From the NCBI GenBank assembly GCA_900074885.1, contig FJUW01000048.1, positions 1 through 64,000 on the forward strand: a DNA stretch of 64,000 nt, read 5' to 3'. Under the pieces are notes generated by a model. The model saw nothing but the letters and a program-made list of their open reading frames with translations, did not search any database and had not been told where the DNA came from. Within the stretch, counting starts at the first letter, position 1; each line of letters begins with the position of its first letter. This stretch comes from Rhynchosporium graminicola (Eukaryota; Ascomycota; Leotiomycetes; Helotiales; Ploettnerulaceae). The position numbers were made by a program, and so were the translations under genes. This document shows, piece after piece, positions 35,976 to 47,900 of the stretch.

Positions 35976-37150
35976 TACTCTATCGCCTTCCCTAGTGATT
36001 ATAGGGATATCTCCTCTACCTATTATAAGAAAAATATAACTATTAGCGATAGTAATAGACTTCTTAGATACAGGTTTATAGTCTAATAACTAGCTTTTAT
36101 TCAGTATATAATACTCAGAAGCGCCAGAATCGAGTACTATTCTATAGTTATATATAGTAGCGTAAGCTTGATCTGCTATACTACTATAACTACTACTACT
36201 ACTAGTACTACTGAAAGAACTCATAAGGGCCTTAGTAGACTCCTCTTTTAATTCTTTAGCGTCTTTACCTTTCGACTTCTTCTTAGTCGATTTATTAGAT
36301 ATAAGCTCAGGATGCTTTACATAGCAATTTGCCTCTATATAGTTTGTTTTATTATAGTGACCATACTTCTTACTGCCTTTCGAATTCTTCCCCTTAAAAG
36401 CCTTATTAGCTTATAAATCGATAGAAGTATTAATTCTAGCATCTTCTGATATAAGATATCTTATTAAACCTTCTATATCGATAGAAGAAAGGTTATTAGA
36501 GATCTCTTTATACTTCCTAGAAGCAAAAGAATCAAAAGAACTAGGTAAACCTTTAAATATAAGGCTAGCTAGTATAAGCTTTAGAATCTTATACTTGAGC
36601 TACTTTAGGTAAACTGAACTAGCTTGAATTACGCTAGTATACTCGTCTATATTCTTATAAGAGGAGTAAGTATTATCGATAATACGATTTATATACCTAC
36701 TAATCTCCTCTAGGCTAGTAAAACCGTAGGTAGCTATAATAGCTTCCAATAGGTCTTTTACGCTAGTCTTATCCTTGAACCTATCGAGGTTTTCAAGTGA
36801 TATAATCGACTTAATAGCGCCTAAAGCTTTCTTATTTACACGCTCAAAATCAGCTAATCTCTTATAGTATTTAATCGCTAGCTCAGGAGAGTAAGAAGTA
36901 TAATCTATTCTCTTTTCGCTTTACGCGTTAATACGTTCTTCTAACTTAAAGTAAAGAGCTTAGCTAGGCTTAGTCTTAGTACTATTAATATAAGATATAT
37001 AGCCGTTTACCTCTAAATAGAAGCTAGCTGTATTAAGCTACTCTATATAGTTAGAGCGGCCTACTAGCTTATCTCCCTTGAAGGAAGATATGATTCCTTA
37101 TAAGCAGTTAAATAGTACTAAGTACTAAGAGGTCTTAAAAGTGCGAGTTT
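35976..37150 (-). pseudogene. Copia-B gag and protease, RIP-degraded
   Basis: Minus strand. The zinc knuckle C-x2-C-x4-H-x4-C lies at about 36318-36362 with three of its four ligands now Tyr. It is followed by a Ser-rich linker and the protease site LDSGASE at 36114-36134. The Gag body runs to about 37100. Integrase and RT are not present here, because the element is cut at 35976 against Copia-D. Its RT/RNase H part is represented by the other copy at 58505-59596. Confidence 0.75.
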
Positions 37151-37838
37151 TTACTCGTATAAGCTATTAAGTAGCTTAAAAAGACACTAACCTTATCTTG
37201 CCCTTGAAAAAGATAATAGCTATGCTGAGCTTACTATCTTACCGAGTTTTTCGCTTAGTTAAAATCAATAGTAGTATATAGTAACTATATCTATCGTATT
37301 TACTATTGAATTAACCTTACTACTAGGCTCAGTTTTACCTCACAGCGCCTCAAGTACTATTATTAAGTAACCCTCTCCGAGGATAGCTTCTTATACTTAA
37401 TAGTAGCTTATATTAGCTGACCTATAATATATACTAAGCTAAATAGCGATCAGAAGCTATATACTACTACTTAATAAGGCCTAGCTTCTAAACTAAGTTA
37501 ATAGTAGCTATAGGCACCCCGGAATAAGATCTTGGCCTTCGTACCTAGGGTCATTAGATCGTCTCTACTTCTAAAGGCTTCGAGAGGTTATAAGTTATGA
37601 TTTCCCTGCAACTTCGTCTTAGGGTTAAGGGCTATAAGTCTGATTCGCTATAGCTATGTTAGTAGGGCTTGAAGGGGCTAGTTTACTAGCTCTAAGCGAA
37701 AGAGTTGTTGAAAACGACTAAGTAATACCTAATCAGAGAGCTCCTTTATTAGTAAGGAGTAATAGAAGCGAGTTTAGGCGAGATCGATCGAAGGAGGAAG
37801 CGTCTAATTAGCTAATTTCACTAAGTGAATTGCTACTA
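37151..37838 (-). other. Copia-B 5' leader
   Basis: Sequence between the 5' LTR (37839) and Gag. Directly after the LTR, read on the minus strand, is TAGTAGCAATTCA, the same 13 bp that follows the plus-strand LTR at 41553. This is probably the primer-binding region. Composition is less AT-rich than in Gag. No separate gene. Confidence 0.5.
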
Positions 37839-38309
37839 TATGAAAATTTAGAGTAGAAATCGGCTAAGGTTAGAATAACAGAATAATACGTGATTAATTT
37901 GACTTACTTTGCTTACTTACTTAAAGAGAGCTAACTACAGGAGAGATTCTAGCTACTTATATAGCTATATAAGCTCTCTAGAATATTCTATACTACGTAA
38001 TACAGAACTCTATAGAAGAAGATACGTATACTATAGAATTATACTACGTTAGTAGTACGTCAGTAGAAACCTCTAGAAGTACGATATACGTACTAGAGAG
38101 TAGTAGAACTCTATCGAGAACCTTTATAGTAACTCTAATAGAGTATGCAGGGTACAGGCTAGTGATAAGGTACAGGGTGTAGGTGCCGGGTATAACAAGA
38201 TATATGCGCAGGGTACTGAACCAGGTACTAAAACCATATACTGACAAGATACAGGGTGTGTGTGCCAATACAGGCAAAACTGACCAAGATACTAGTTACA
38301 AATCCAATA
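37839..38309 (-). repeat. 5' LTR of Copia-B (471 bp)
   Basis: Homologous over its length to the solo LTR at 30305-30791, with more RIP transitions. Its first bases are TATGAAAA (from TGTGAAAA) and its last are AATCCAATA. The GGTAC cluster is partly destroyed by C-to-T changes. An open frame of 77 codons inside is an LTR artefact. Confidence 0.85.
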
Positions 38310-40582
38310 ATTATTCGAATTCCTTTAGTTCAGGTTCTCCTTCGAGATTAGCTACGTAACGATCTAGTCGCTCCTTAATATTCCCGGTATTAACTTAGAA
38401 TATAATAGTAGTAGTATCGCGATAGGTAATAACGCAGTCTATACCTAGGTTAAGTATATTATAAGTTCGATAATACTCTATAAAATTATAGACTTAGTTC
38501 TATTATAAGCTTATATTCTTCTTCTATTATTATGATTTCAGAGAGTCTAGTTCTTATTATTATATAGAAGATTATCGTATAAATAGTTTCTTTTATCTAT
38601 AATACTCTAGCTTTCTTAGTCTTTATCTAGAAGTTTAACTAAGTTCTCTTTGAATTCTTCGCTAGATTTATAAGCTATAAAGTCCTACGAACTCTGTTCT
38701 GCGCTAGAAGCTTCTTAGTAATCTAGTTTCCTTTCTGCTAGTTCGAATTCTCTCTTAGGTTTATCCTAGAGTTTTTCTCTCTACTTCTTCTTCTGAGAAT
38801 AATTATATACGAGGTATCTTAGCTTATTATACGTATATTAGAGACTCTTCTCTTACTATTTATCTTTCTTAGCTTAGCCTTTAGATCCTCTTTCTAATCT
38901 ATCTATTTCTATCGGATTATAATAGTTTCGTTTATTATTTAGATAAAGCTAGAAGTTCCCCTAATACTTATTATATTATTATAAGAATTAGAGCTTCCGG
39001 AGGTAAGTAAGTATAAAGTATTCTCTTTTTTCCTTCGCTTATTCCTAGATTCGTTTATCGATAGTAGTAAATGATTTAATTAAGTCCTCTAGGTTATCTA
39101 GTTTATTAGTCCTAGAGAGCTTATCTTTAATATAATCCTTAAGGCCTTAGTGTAATGGTCACGTGGTAGTCGATTGTATATATACGGTGTTAAGCGTATA
39201 CTACTTGCGCAGTATATTGTGATCTTTTAGTCCAGATAGCGTAGTTAGTAAGAGCTTAACCTTAACCCCGTTACAGAATATATTACGCAACTAGTCTTCT
39301 GGTAGAGTACCTCTGAGCACGGGGCGTATAACGCACATAGCGCGTGGCGCATGTGGCGTAGAGTCGGCCTAGCGTAAAGCGCAGAGCCTGATATGCTATG
39401 TTATAACCTGCGGGTACCTCTGAGCACTAAGACGCACGTGACATGTTCAAACTGCCTACGTTAGGCTGATAAGAGGTGATAGTATCGACTTCGAGATCTC
39501 TCGTATCAGTACATTACGTCATAACTCTTAGGGGTTTAACGTAGTATATCAGTCGGCGTAGTCACGGCAATTCTTCGGCCTAAGGCGCTCGAGGGCGAGC
39601 TTGCTAAGAGGGGAGATATTATAATGGTCACGTGGTAGTCGATTGTATATGTACGGTGTTAAGCGTATACTGCTTGCGCAGTATATTATAATCTTTTGGT
39701 CTAGATAGCGTAGTTAGTGAGAGCTTAACCTCAACCCCGTTACACTTAGTAGTATTAGGCTCTTAATCTACTATGAGTCTAGTCTAACTATATAGAATAG
39801 TAGTAGAACTCGATAGTATATTTATAAATAGATCCTCGCTAGCGAATTCCGAGTAGATACTTCTCGGCTTATTCTTTCTTATTAGGGTCTCTAAAGACTC
39901 CTTTAATAGTAGTAGTAAAGCTTACGATAGTTCGAAAGATAACTCGACTCTTCTTAGTTATAGCAGTAGAATAAGCTCTAGTTAGATATCGATTAACTAA
40001 GTAATTACTTAAGGCCGGTTCGATCTAGTAAGCAGTAGTATCGCAGAGAAACGAAGTAATCTATAGTACTCTAAGGGAATCTGCTTCGAACTTATCTCTA
40101 TTAAAGGCGAGGTATATTTAGTACTAAAGGATAAATTATCCTAAGTTATTACGGTTTCTATAATAAGTATTAGGTAAGTTAACTTAGGGTAGAGTAACTT
40201 TATTAGTCTTCTCTATCTTACTAACTTAAGATCCTTCTCTTATAACTAATTATTCTTTAAGGGCTATTTCGTTCTTACTAGTAATACTTCAAGTAAAGTA
40301 CTTAAAGTATAACGTTCCTAGTTCTAACTAGTATATAGTATATAAGCTCGTTAGTTAGTATTAGCTATAAAGTAAAGTAAATAAGAAATTCGGTTCTTAA
40401 TTAGAATTAAGACGTTATAAGTAGGTATTAATTACTATATGAATTTAAGCACGAAGCTCCTAACTAATAGCAGAAGTGCTAGTCTTATATAGAATCTTCT
40501 CCTCTATCAGGAGTCTACTACTTAAGGAGTCCCTTATATAGAGTCCGACTCCATTTGCTGGACTCCCGCTAAGCTAGACTCT
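38310..40582 (-). pseudogene. Gypsy-2 gag fragment (second copy), carrying TRIM-1b
   Basis: It matches 11930-13590 in order and orientation once the 594-bp TRIM is removed. The MEIDR-like stretch and knuckle region lie near 38830-38930. RIP is heavier than in the first copy. The left end abuts the Copia-B LTR, and pol is missing. Confidence 0.75.
39151..39744 (+). mobile_element. TRIM-1b, miniature LTR element, 594 bp
   Basis: 125-bp LTRs at 39151-39275 and 39620-39744, with perfect target duplication CTTAG at 39146-39150 and 39745-39749. The ends match TRIM-1a, but the LTR hairpin has different bases with pairing preserved. The interior is longer than in TRIM-1a and contains a G+C-rich block around 39318-39440 (GTGGCGCATGTGGCG-like). 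No coding frame. It is inserted in the Gypsy-2 gag fragment. Confidence 0.9.
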
Positions 40583-40813
40583 ATCACGTGATCCTAGATC
40601 ACCTATAACTATAATATTATTATTACTACGATATAAGTAGGCTTATAGTACTAGTCGCTGATTTATACTATAACCGTATTAGTACTATTCTCCTAATAGT
40701 ACTAACTCTCTCTTTAGTACTAAAACCCGTTTAGTACGTACCATGTAGTAGTACTATCAGTATTCTGATGCTAAGACGGTTTTAGTGCCAAGAACCTTAC
40801 CGGGTTCGTGACA
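40583..40813 (-). repeat. Gypsy-2 5' LTR, conserved part (second copy)
   Basis: Shares the terminus (sense TGTCACGAAC at 40813) and most internal sequence with 13591-13836. Immediately right of it is an unrelated Gypsy RT fragment, so the LTR end marks an insertion boundary. Confidence 0.6.
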
Positions 40814-41066
40814 GATAAGGGATTTATTAATTCTAGCTATAGTCCTTTTATATCACTTATACTATTCGTTAAGAAAGCTAACAGAAAGCTATACTTCTAT
40901 ATCGATTATTATAAGCTGAATATAATTACTAGAAAGGATTTATATCTAATACCTAGGATCGATAAGCTCTTAACTTGTATATCTAAAGCTATAGTTTTTA
41001 TTAAACTAAATATCTAGATAGTATTTAATCGTATCTATATAAACATCGAATTAGAGGAGTATATTA
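40814..41066 (+). pseudogene. Gypsy-1-like reverse transcriptase fragment
   Basis: It starts DKGFINSS at the LTR boundary and continues LILFVKKAN and FYIDYYKLN through PRIDKLL. These are RT blocks 1 to 2 of a Gypsy element close to, but not identical with, Gypsy-1 at 53235. It is open for about 68 codons and then broken. Bounded by the Gypsy-2 LTR on the left and the Copia-B LTR on the right, it is a short relic of the site into which both inserted. Confidence 0.8.
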
Positions 41067-41553
41067 TGTTGGATTTATGACTAGTACCTTGGTCAGTTTA
41101 CTAGTACCTTGGTCAGTTTTGCCTGCATCGGCATATATACCCTGTACCTTATCAGTATATAGTCTTAGTACCTAGTTCAGTACCTTACGTATGTACCTTG
41201 TTATACCTGGCACCTACACCCTATACCTTGTCCACAGCCTGTACCCTGCATACTCTATTAGAGTTACTATAAAGGTTCTCGATAGAGTTTTACTACTCCC
41301 TAGTACGTATATCGTACTTCTAGAGGTTTCTACTGACGTACTACTGACGTAGTATGATTCTACGGTATACGTGTCTTCTTCTATGGAGTTCTGTATTACG
41401 TAGTATAGAATATTCTAGAGAGCTCACATAGCTATATAAGTAGCTAGAATCTCTCCTGTAGTTAGCTCTCTTCAAGCAAACAAAGCAAGTCAAATTGATT
41501 ACCTATTATTCTGTTATTCTGACCTTCGGCCGATTTCCACCCTCAATTTCACA
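41067..41553 (+). repeat. 5' LTR of a plus-strand Copia-B (487 bp)
   Basis: Begins TGTTGGATTT at 41067 and ends TTTCACA at 41553, in inverse orientation to the solo LTR. The TAGTAGCAATTCA that follows is the start of the Copia-B leader. Gypsy-1 sequence then begins at about 41567, so most of this Copia-B has been replaced. Its RT/RNase H end and 3' LTR are at 58505-59774. Confidence 0.85.
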
Positions 41554-41639
41554 TAGTAGCAATTCATAATATACTCTTTTTAAGCTATTATAATAGCTCC
41601 TAACTAACTAACTAGAGACCCCTCTAGTTCTGGGGGAAC

Positions 41640-42596
41640 CTGACGCGACCCCTCCCGCTCTACCTCCGAACCTAATCTATTATACTCTTCCTTACTTTAA
41701 ATATCTTCTATACTAGAGAATATTAATACTTTATTAAGGAAATACCGACTAAGAGGGAAAGGAAAATAAAAGTGAAATTCCTTAGGAATATAATTACTAA
41801 GTACTCTTACTATTATAGGTGACTCGAACCTAATCTATTCCCTCTTATAATAATTAGTAGACTAAGAGGAAAAGAATAACTCTCTAGAAGATACTATAGA
41901 TAAACTAATCTCTATATAAGATAAGTTCCTTATAAGAGTTCCTCGCTTATCTTCGACTCTCCTACTAGAACTAAAACTATAATCTCTACGTATTCTAGAG
42001 TTTAATAAGCTAATAAACTCTATTCTAATATATAGTACTAAGAGAGAGGATATTATTCCTAATAAACTATCTTCCTCTCTTAGCGCCGAATTAGTAGAGT
42101 CACGCCCTAAGAAGTCTTATCTTACTAAGAAGATCCTGCCTCTAGATAATAGATCAGACTTTACCTTCCTCTAATAGAGAGTATCGATATAAGATCAGCT
42201 AGCTATAAACGCTAACTATTACCTTACGGACTTCTCCCGGCGCGTTCTTATATAGGGACTAGTTACTAGATTAGCTAAGGAGTATCTTACGCCTTAGTAC
42301 TTTACTAACGAGTTTAAGACTAGAAATAAAATAATCTTCTTATTAGAGGAGAACTTTCTTACTAGTTTAGAGGAAGATAATTATTATAACACTTTCTATT
42401 ACTTAGAAATATAATAACTTAACTATACTCGCGAGACTTTCGCTGAGTTTCGTAGTCGATTTTAAAGCGCTACTATCTAAGGTAAAGTTGAAAAGAAAGA
42501 GTAGTTCTTCTATATATAGGATAAGATTATACTATCTTTATGCGCTTTAACTCTTATTATTAAACTAATATAGAATAAGAACTATACTTCTATAGT
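41640..42596 (+). pseudogene. Gypsy-1 (Z) gag, first part
   Basis: It corresponds, inverted, to 49700-51080 of copy W and shows the same helical capsid-like frame with RIP stops. It is cut at 42596 by copy W, flanked by ATAGT (42592-42596), and continues at 51707. Confidence 0.65.
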
Positions 42597-42864
42597 TATA
42601 ATAACACAAGACTCAAGGCGGTATACAAGTAAGAATAAACGAGTAGGAAAGCTAAGAGCAATCTTATATAGTCTACTATAAAGGAAATAAAAAGATAAGG
42701 AAGGAAGAAGAAGAGAGATAGGGTATAAAGCACCTTATATATATATACCGGTACTAGTCCGATACTATACTAAGTCGGATACTAGTTCTGCTGAGATACC
42801 TATGAACTTAGGCCCTATTATCTATCCTTCTTCTTATATAATATTCAGATAAGCTATTATTATA
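42597..42864 (-). repeat. 3' LTR of Gypsy-1 copy W
   Basis: Starts TATAATAACACAAG on the plus strand (from TGTAACGACACAAG) and ends before the inverted purine tract at 42868-42876. Its length equals that of its partner at 51439-51706. Confidence 0.9.
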
Positions 42865-42899
42865 TTACCCCCCTCCTAAGAAGAGCTTAACCCTAAGCT

Positions 42900-44830
42900 C
42901 GGAAAGTTATAGTTTATACTAGAATTAGTCTTTATTATAACTATTTTCGTCGATATTCGCGTAATAAGCGCTAGCTACTCTTTAGTAGTAGTAAATTCTT
43001 TATCAGGTTCTAACTAGTTATATCGCTATAATAGTACTATATTAGTTATAGCTTCCAAATCGGGCGGTAAGTAGTATTTACTTTATCTGTTTATAATAGG
43101 AGTCGAGTTTAAGTAAAGCGTAAGGTATATAAAGGAAAAGGTTTATTAATATTAGAGCTTTTCCTTTTTAACTATAATAACTACTTTAACTTATAAGTTT
43201 ATTCTCCTTAGACTACGATATAGCTCCTAGAGTAGGTATTATTACTAACTACTATAGTAATCTACTATAATCTTATATATTAATCGACCTAATCGACTCT
43301 TCTCTTAATATTAGTAAGTTTCCTATCTTAGTTTTAGGGATAGTCCTTAAGTATAGTATAAGGGTTTCACGGATCTATAACGCTAACTCCTATAGTGCTT
43401 TTACTAGTTCCTGCTAGTACTCTTTCGGTAGCGTATTATATATATTACTTATAGTATATTCGCGCTTTCCTTAAGATAAAGTATAATAATACTCCTGTTT
43501 TAGAACTCCTATACTTATTTAATAAGCTTAACTCTAAGCTTTATAAGTATTATTTAGTATTAAAGAGTAATTATAAATATATAAGTTACTTAAACCTAAA
43601 TATAGTTATATATACTAACGCGTTATAGTTACTTAACTATATTAATATAGAGTATATTATTTTATCCGGTTTACTTCCTAGCGGCGAAGCTAAAGACGCG
43701 GAACTGAATTAGGGCGATATTATAGCTACTTATAAGGCTATTAATCGGATCTATTATCTTACGAAATCTACTACTCCTACTACTATATTAGAGATTATTA
43801 CTATATAATTAGTAGAGACTTAAGCTTTAAAGCGTTCTATAAAGAAAGTATTTAAGGAGTTAGAGTTTATTAAAGTAATAAGTTAAGATCTTAAATCCTT
43901 AGATACTAGTATAATACTAATATAATATAAGATCTAGATCTTTTAATAATAGATTCAGCGAAGTCTAAGTTAATAATATAAATAGTATTAAAGCAGATAA
44001 AGGAGTTAAATAGTATTATATAGGAATTTACGAAGAAAGCTATATTTAAAGCTATAATATCTAATACTAAAGGAAAGAGGAATTTACTTTCTAGTTCAAA
44101 GATAGCGTTAGATCTAGATATTCCCGGACCTTCTCTAAAGAAGAAACCTCGTAGGATTAGCTATTATACTCGGTCTANTAGCTACTTATAAGGCGATTAA
44201 TCGGATCTATTATCTTACGAAATCTACTACTCCTACTACTATATTAGAGATTATTACTATATAATTAGTAGAGACTTAAGCTTTAAAGCGTTCTATAAAG
44301 AAAGTATTTAAGGAGTTAGAGTTTATTAAAGTAATAAGTTAAGATCTTAAATCCTTAGATACTAGTATAATACTAATATAATATAAGATCTAGATCTTTT
44401 AATAATAGATTCAGCGAAGTCTAAGTTAATAATATAAATAGTATTAAAGCAGATAAAGGAGTTAAATAGTATTATATAGGAATTTACGAAGAAAGCTATA
44501 TTTAAAGCTATAATATCTAATACTAAAGGAAAGAGGAATTTACTTTCTAGTTCAAAGATAGCGTTAGATCTAGATATTCCCGGACCTTCTCTAAAGAAGA
44601 AACCTCGTAGGATTAGCTATTATACTCGGTCTATTACTAGGGCTACGTTAGTAGATTTAAGTAAGGAGTTAAATATAGTAGTTCTAGTTCCAGATATTCT
44701 AGATTTACTAGAAGTTCCGAAGAACTTAAGAGAGAAAGCCGAGGAAGTAGAAATAATAGAGGAAGTAGAGTTTTAGATATAACGTTATTATAGAGTATAA
44801 TCGGGGAATTATCTTTAGTAATAAATTTTA
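42900..44830 (+). pseudogene. Antisense ORF of Gypsy-1 copy W, RIP-degraded, with assembly repeat
   Basis: The strand opposite to W's pol carries a frame homologous to the 57437-57670 segment of copy Z. It can be followed over most of this region when RIP stops are read as Gln or Trp. 43723-44177 and 44179-44633 are the same sequence on either side of the N at 44178 and differ near the contig edge. The product is unrecognised. Confidence 0.4.
43723..44633. repeat. 455-bp direct repeat around the N at 44178 (probable assembly duplication)
   Basis: Offset 456. Identical apart from one base close to the start of the second copy. It ends exactly at the N, as expected for overlapping contig ends. 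Confidence 0.85.
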
Positions 44831-44999
44831 ATACTAATAACTATAATAGCTTATTATCTTCTAAGTAACTATAGTTATCTATCCTATCTTCCTAAGCCTT
44901 AATCTATTAATCTAGTTTACGCGGAAGTCTAAGTTTACTTAAGTTAGTAGTATAGAAGTCTCTAAGCTTATATAGAGTACCTATTAGATCAGAAGTATT

Positions 45000-47900
45000 A
45001 TATTAAGTTAGGTCCGAGTCGTAGCTTAGCTAACTAACCTAATACTTTAGATTACCTCTTAAGAGCTATATAATAAGTATATCTTATAACTCCTATTCTT
45101 CTTAAGTAGCGATAACCTCCGAAGGTAGGTTTAGTAACTCCTAGCTTAGTAATAAGTCGTTCGGGTCCTTAAAAAGTAATTCGGAAGCGAATATATCGTA
45201 TATAGAGGATCTCGGGAGTAAATCTAGCTTATAAGAGTATCTGATCTTAGCTAGGACTTAGTATAGTCTTACTTAGAGACTAGATAGCTTCTTACTTAGC
45301 TAGTAATTCTTAAGGTTCCTTATAAAGAGAAATACCTTATCTCTAACTTCCTAGTCGCTACTATACTATTTCAGGTCAGTTATAGCGCTTATCCTCTACT
45401 AAGTAGCTAGTATATTAGCTTTTATAACCTCGATAGCGGATTTAGTACGTTTAGCTAAGGATTTAGTATCGGTATAATTAAGCTTCTCTTATAATATCGA
45501 TACTATAAGTTACTTCTAATCTTAGCTATTCCGCGGTAATATACTATATTTAAGAGTATATAGCGCTATACCGATAGAATTATAAAGTAGGGTTACTTAG
45601 GCGTAGTCTATTATTAGTAATAATTCGCCCTAGTTACTCTAGTAATAATTAACGAAAGGTCTAAAGCGTTAGTTAATATACTAGTTTATAATCTCCGTTT
45701 ATCTATTAGTTTACTAGTAGAAAGAAGTAGAGAGCTTAACTTTAATTCTAATTATATAGTAAAACTCTTACTAGAAGGATAAGACTAGCTAAGCTCCTTA
45801 ATCGGATATAATTAACTTAGAGGTATATCCGAAACAATATATCTATTAGATAAATAATATCGCTATCCTACGGGTATCGATATTATAATAATATAGTATT
45901 AATATAGAGTCTTTCCTTAGGTAGTTAATAAATACTAATATCCTATTAAATCCTTAGTTATTAAGTAGGAAGTCCTTAAAATCTATAGCTAAATACTATA
46001 TAAAGTAGCTAAGTACTAGTAATAAGTAGAGGAATCCTTATTATTTCGTTTATTTCGGATAAGAGTACTAGTAAGAGTAGTAATTATAAGTATACTATTT
46101 TATATCCGATATAAGTCCTTTCTAGTAGTAATAAGTAGAAATTATTTCAGTAGTCTTATAAGCGTTTAGATAAGCAGAAGAAACTTAATTATAGATTTCG
46201 CTAATTAAATAGGTATATAGTAAGGTATAGTATTATACGTATAGATAACTATTATAAAGTAATAAACTATTATTAATAGTATAACTATCTCCTAATATAT
46301 TTCGTTCCTTAGAGAATAATTCTTAGTTAAATTAATATAGTTTCTTAATTAAATCAAAGGAGTTATATACGAGTTCTAGTAGCGTATTAGTTCCTAGTAA
46401 TATTAGGTATATATAACTAATTTAATCGATATAATACTTAGCTAGTTCCGCGTTAATCCTAAGGTCTAAGTAGTCTAGAGATAATAAAACCCGAGATCTA
46501 CTATCCTGTTTCTATTATTCTTATATCCTTAGGTCTTATTCCCTATAGCTAAAGATATTAGCTTTAGTATTATCTTTACTAAGTATATATATAATTTAAA
46601 AGTTAAATTCGGAAAGGAATTCTATCTATCTAGTTTACTTACTAGTTAGGACCTTAGTAGTTATAAAGTATTCTAAGGATCGATAGTCTATATATACGCT
46701 AGTATAGCGTTATAGAGATATAAGTTCTAGTCTCTATTTCCGGAAAGACTTAATAATAGTATATAATTCCTTATTATAGATCTCTTAGTTTAGTTTATAT
46801 CTATTAAGAATATAAGAATAGAATCTAATTAGATACTACTAGTTATCTTTATATAATTAGAAGATAACTCTAGCTATTATACTATTAGAAGTATTAGTTT
46901 CTAGTTTAGTTTATAATTTAGAGTCGAAATAATATAGTTTTTATACTAATAATAGCTATTAATATAAATCGTTAAAGGACTTTTTATAATCGTTAGTGAA
47001 ATTCTATAGTACTATAGGCCGAGTAAGTACTAAGAGAGGTTTAGCGATAAGGCCGAAATTCCGAATAAATTAATAATAGAACTTATAGAATCCTAAGAAG
47101 GATTTTATAGCTATTACTATTTCGGGGTACTTCTAGTTTACTAATAGTATTACTTTCTCGGGATCTGGCTCGATTCTATTAGTAGTAATAATATATCTAA
47201 GGTATTTAGTTCGAGTAATATAGAATTCGCTTTTCTTAATATTTACTTAGAGTCTAATATCTATTAAATATCGTAATACTAATTTAATATATTCCTTATA
47301 TTCTTAGAGCGTTTCCGAGTATATAAGAATATTATCTAAGTAAGCTATATAGAAATTATCTAAGTAATCTAGTAATATATTATTTATATATCGCTAGTAT
47401 ATACTAAGTCTATTATAGAGCTTAAAAGATAATACTTTATATTTATAGGATCCGAAGCGAGTTCGGAAAGTAATATACTCCTCGGATTCGGGGTTTATAT
47501 AGATATAATTAAATATTACTCGGATATTAGTTTAGTAAAGATTACTACTTTAGATATATAAGTTAAGAGCTTATCGATCCTAAGTATTAGATAGGAATCC
47601 TTTTAAGTAATTATATTAAGCTTATGATAATTAATATAGAAGCGTAATCCTCTATCGGCTTTCTTAACGAATAGTATAAGGGATATAAAGGGACTTTAGC
47701 TAGATTCGATAAATCCTTTATCTAAGTTCTCTATAAGATACTCCTTAGTTACTTATAATCTATCTATAGAAAACTAATATAAGAGCGAATATATATTAGA
47801 TAATAGTTCTTCTAGAATAATTTTATAATCGTATAAGCGATATAGTAGAAGAATATTAGAATCTCGCTTAGAAAAAGCTTCCTTAAGAGTATAGTATTAT

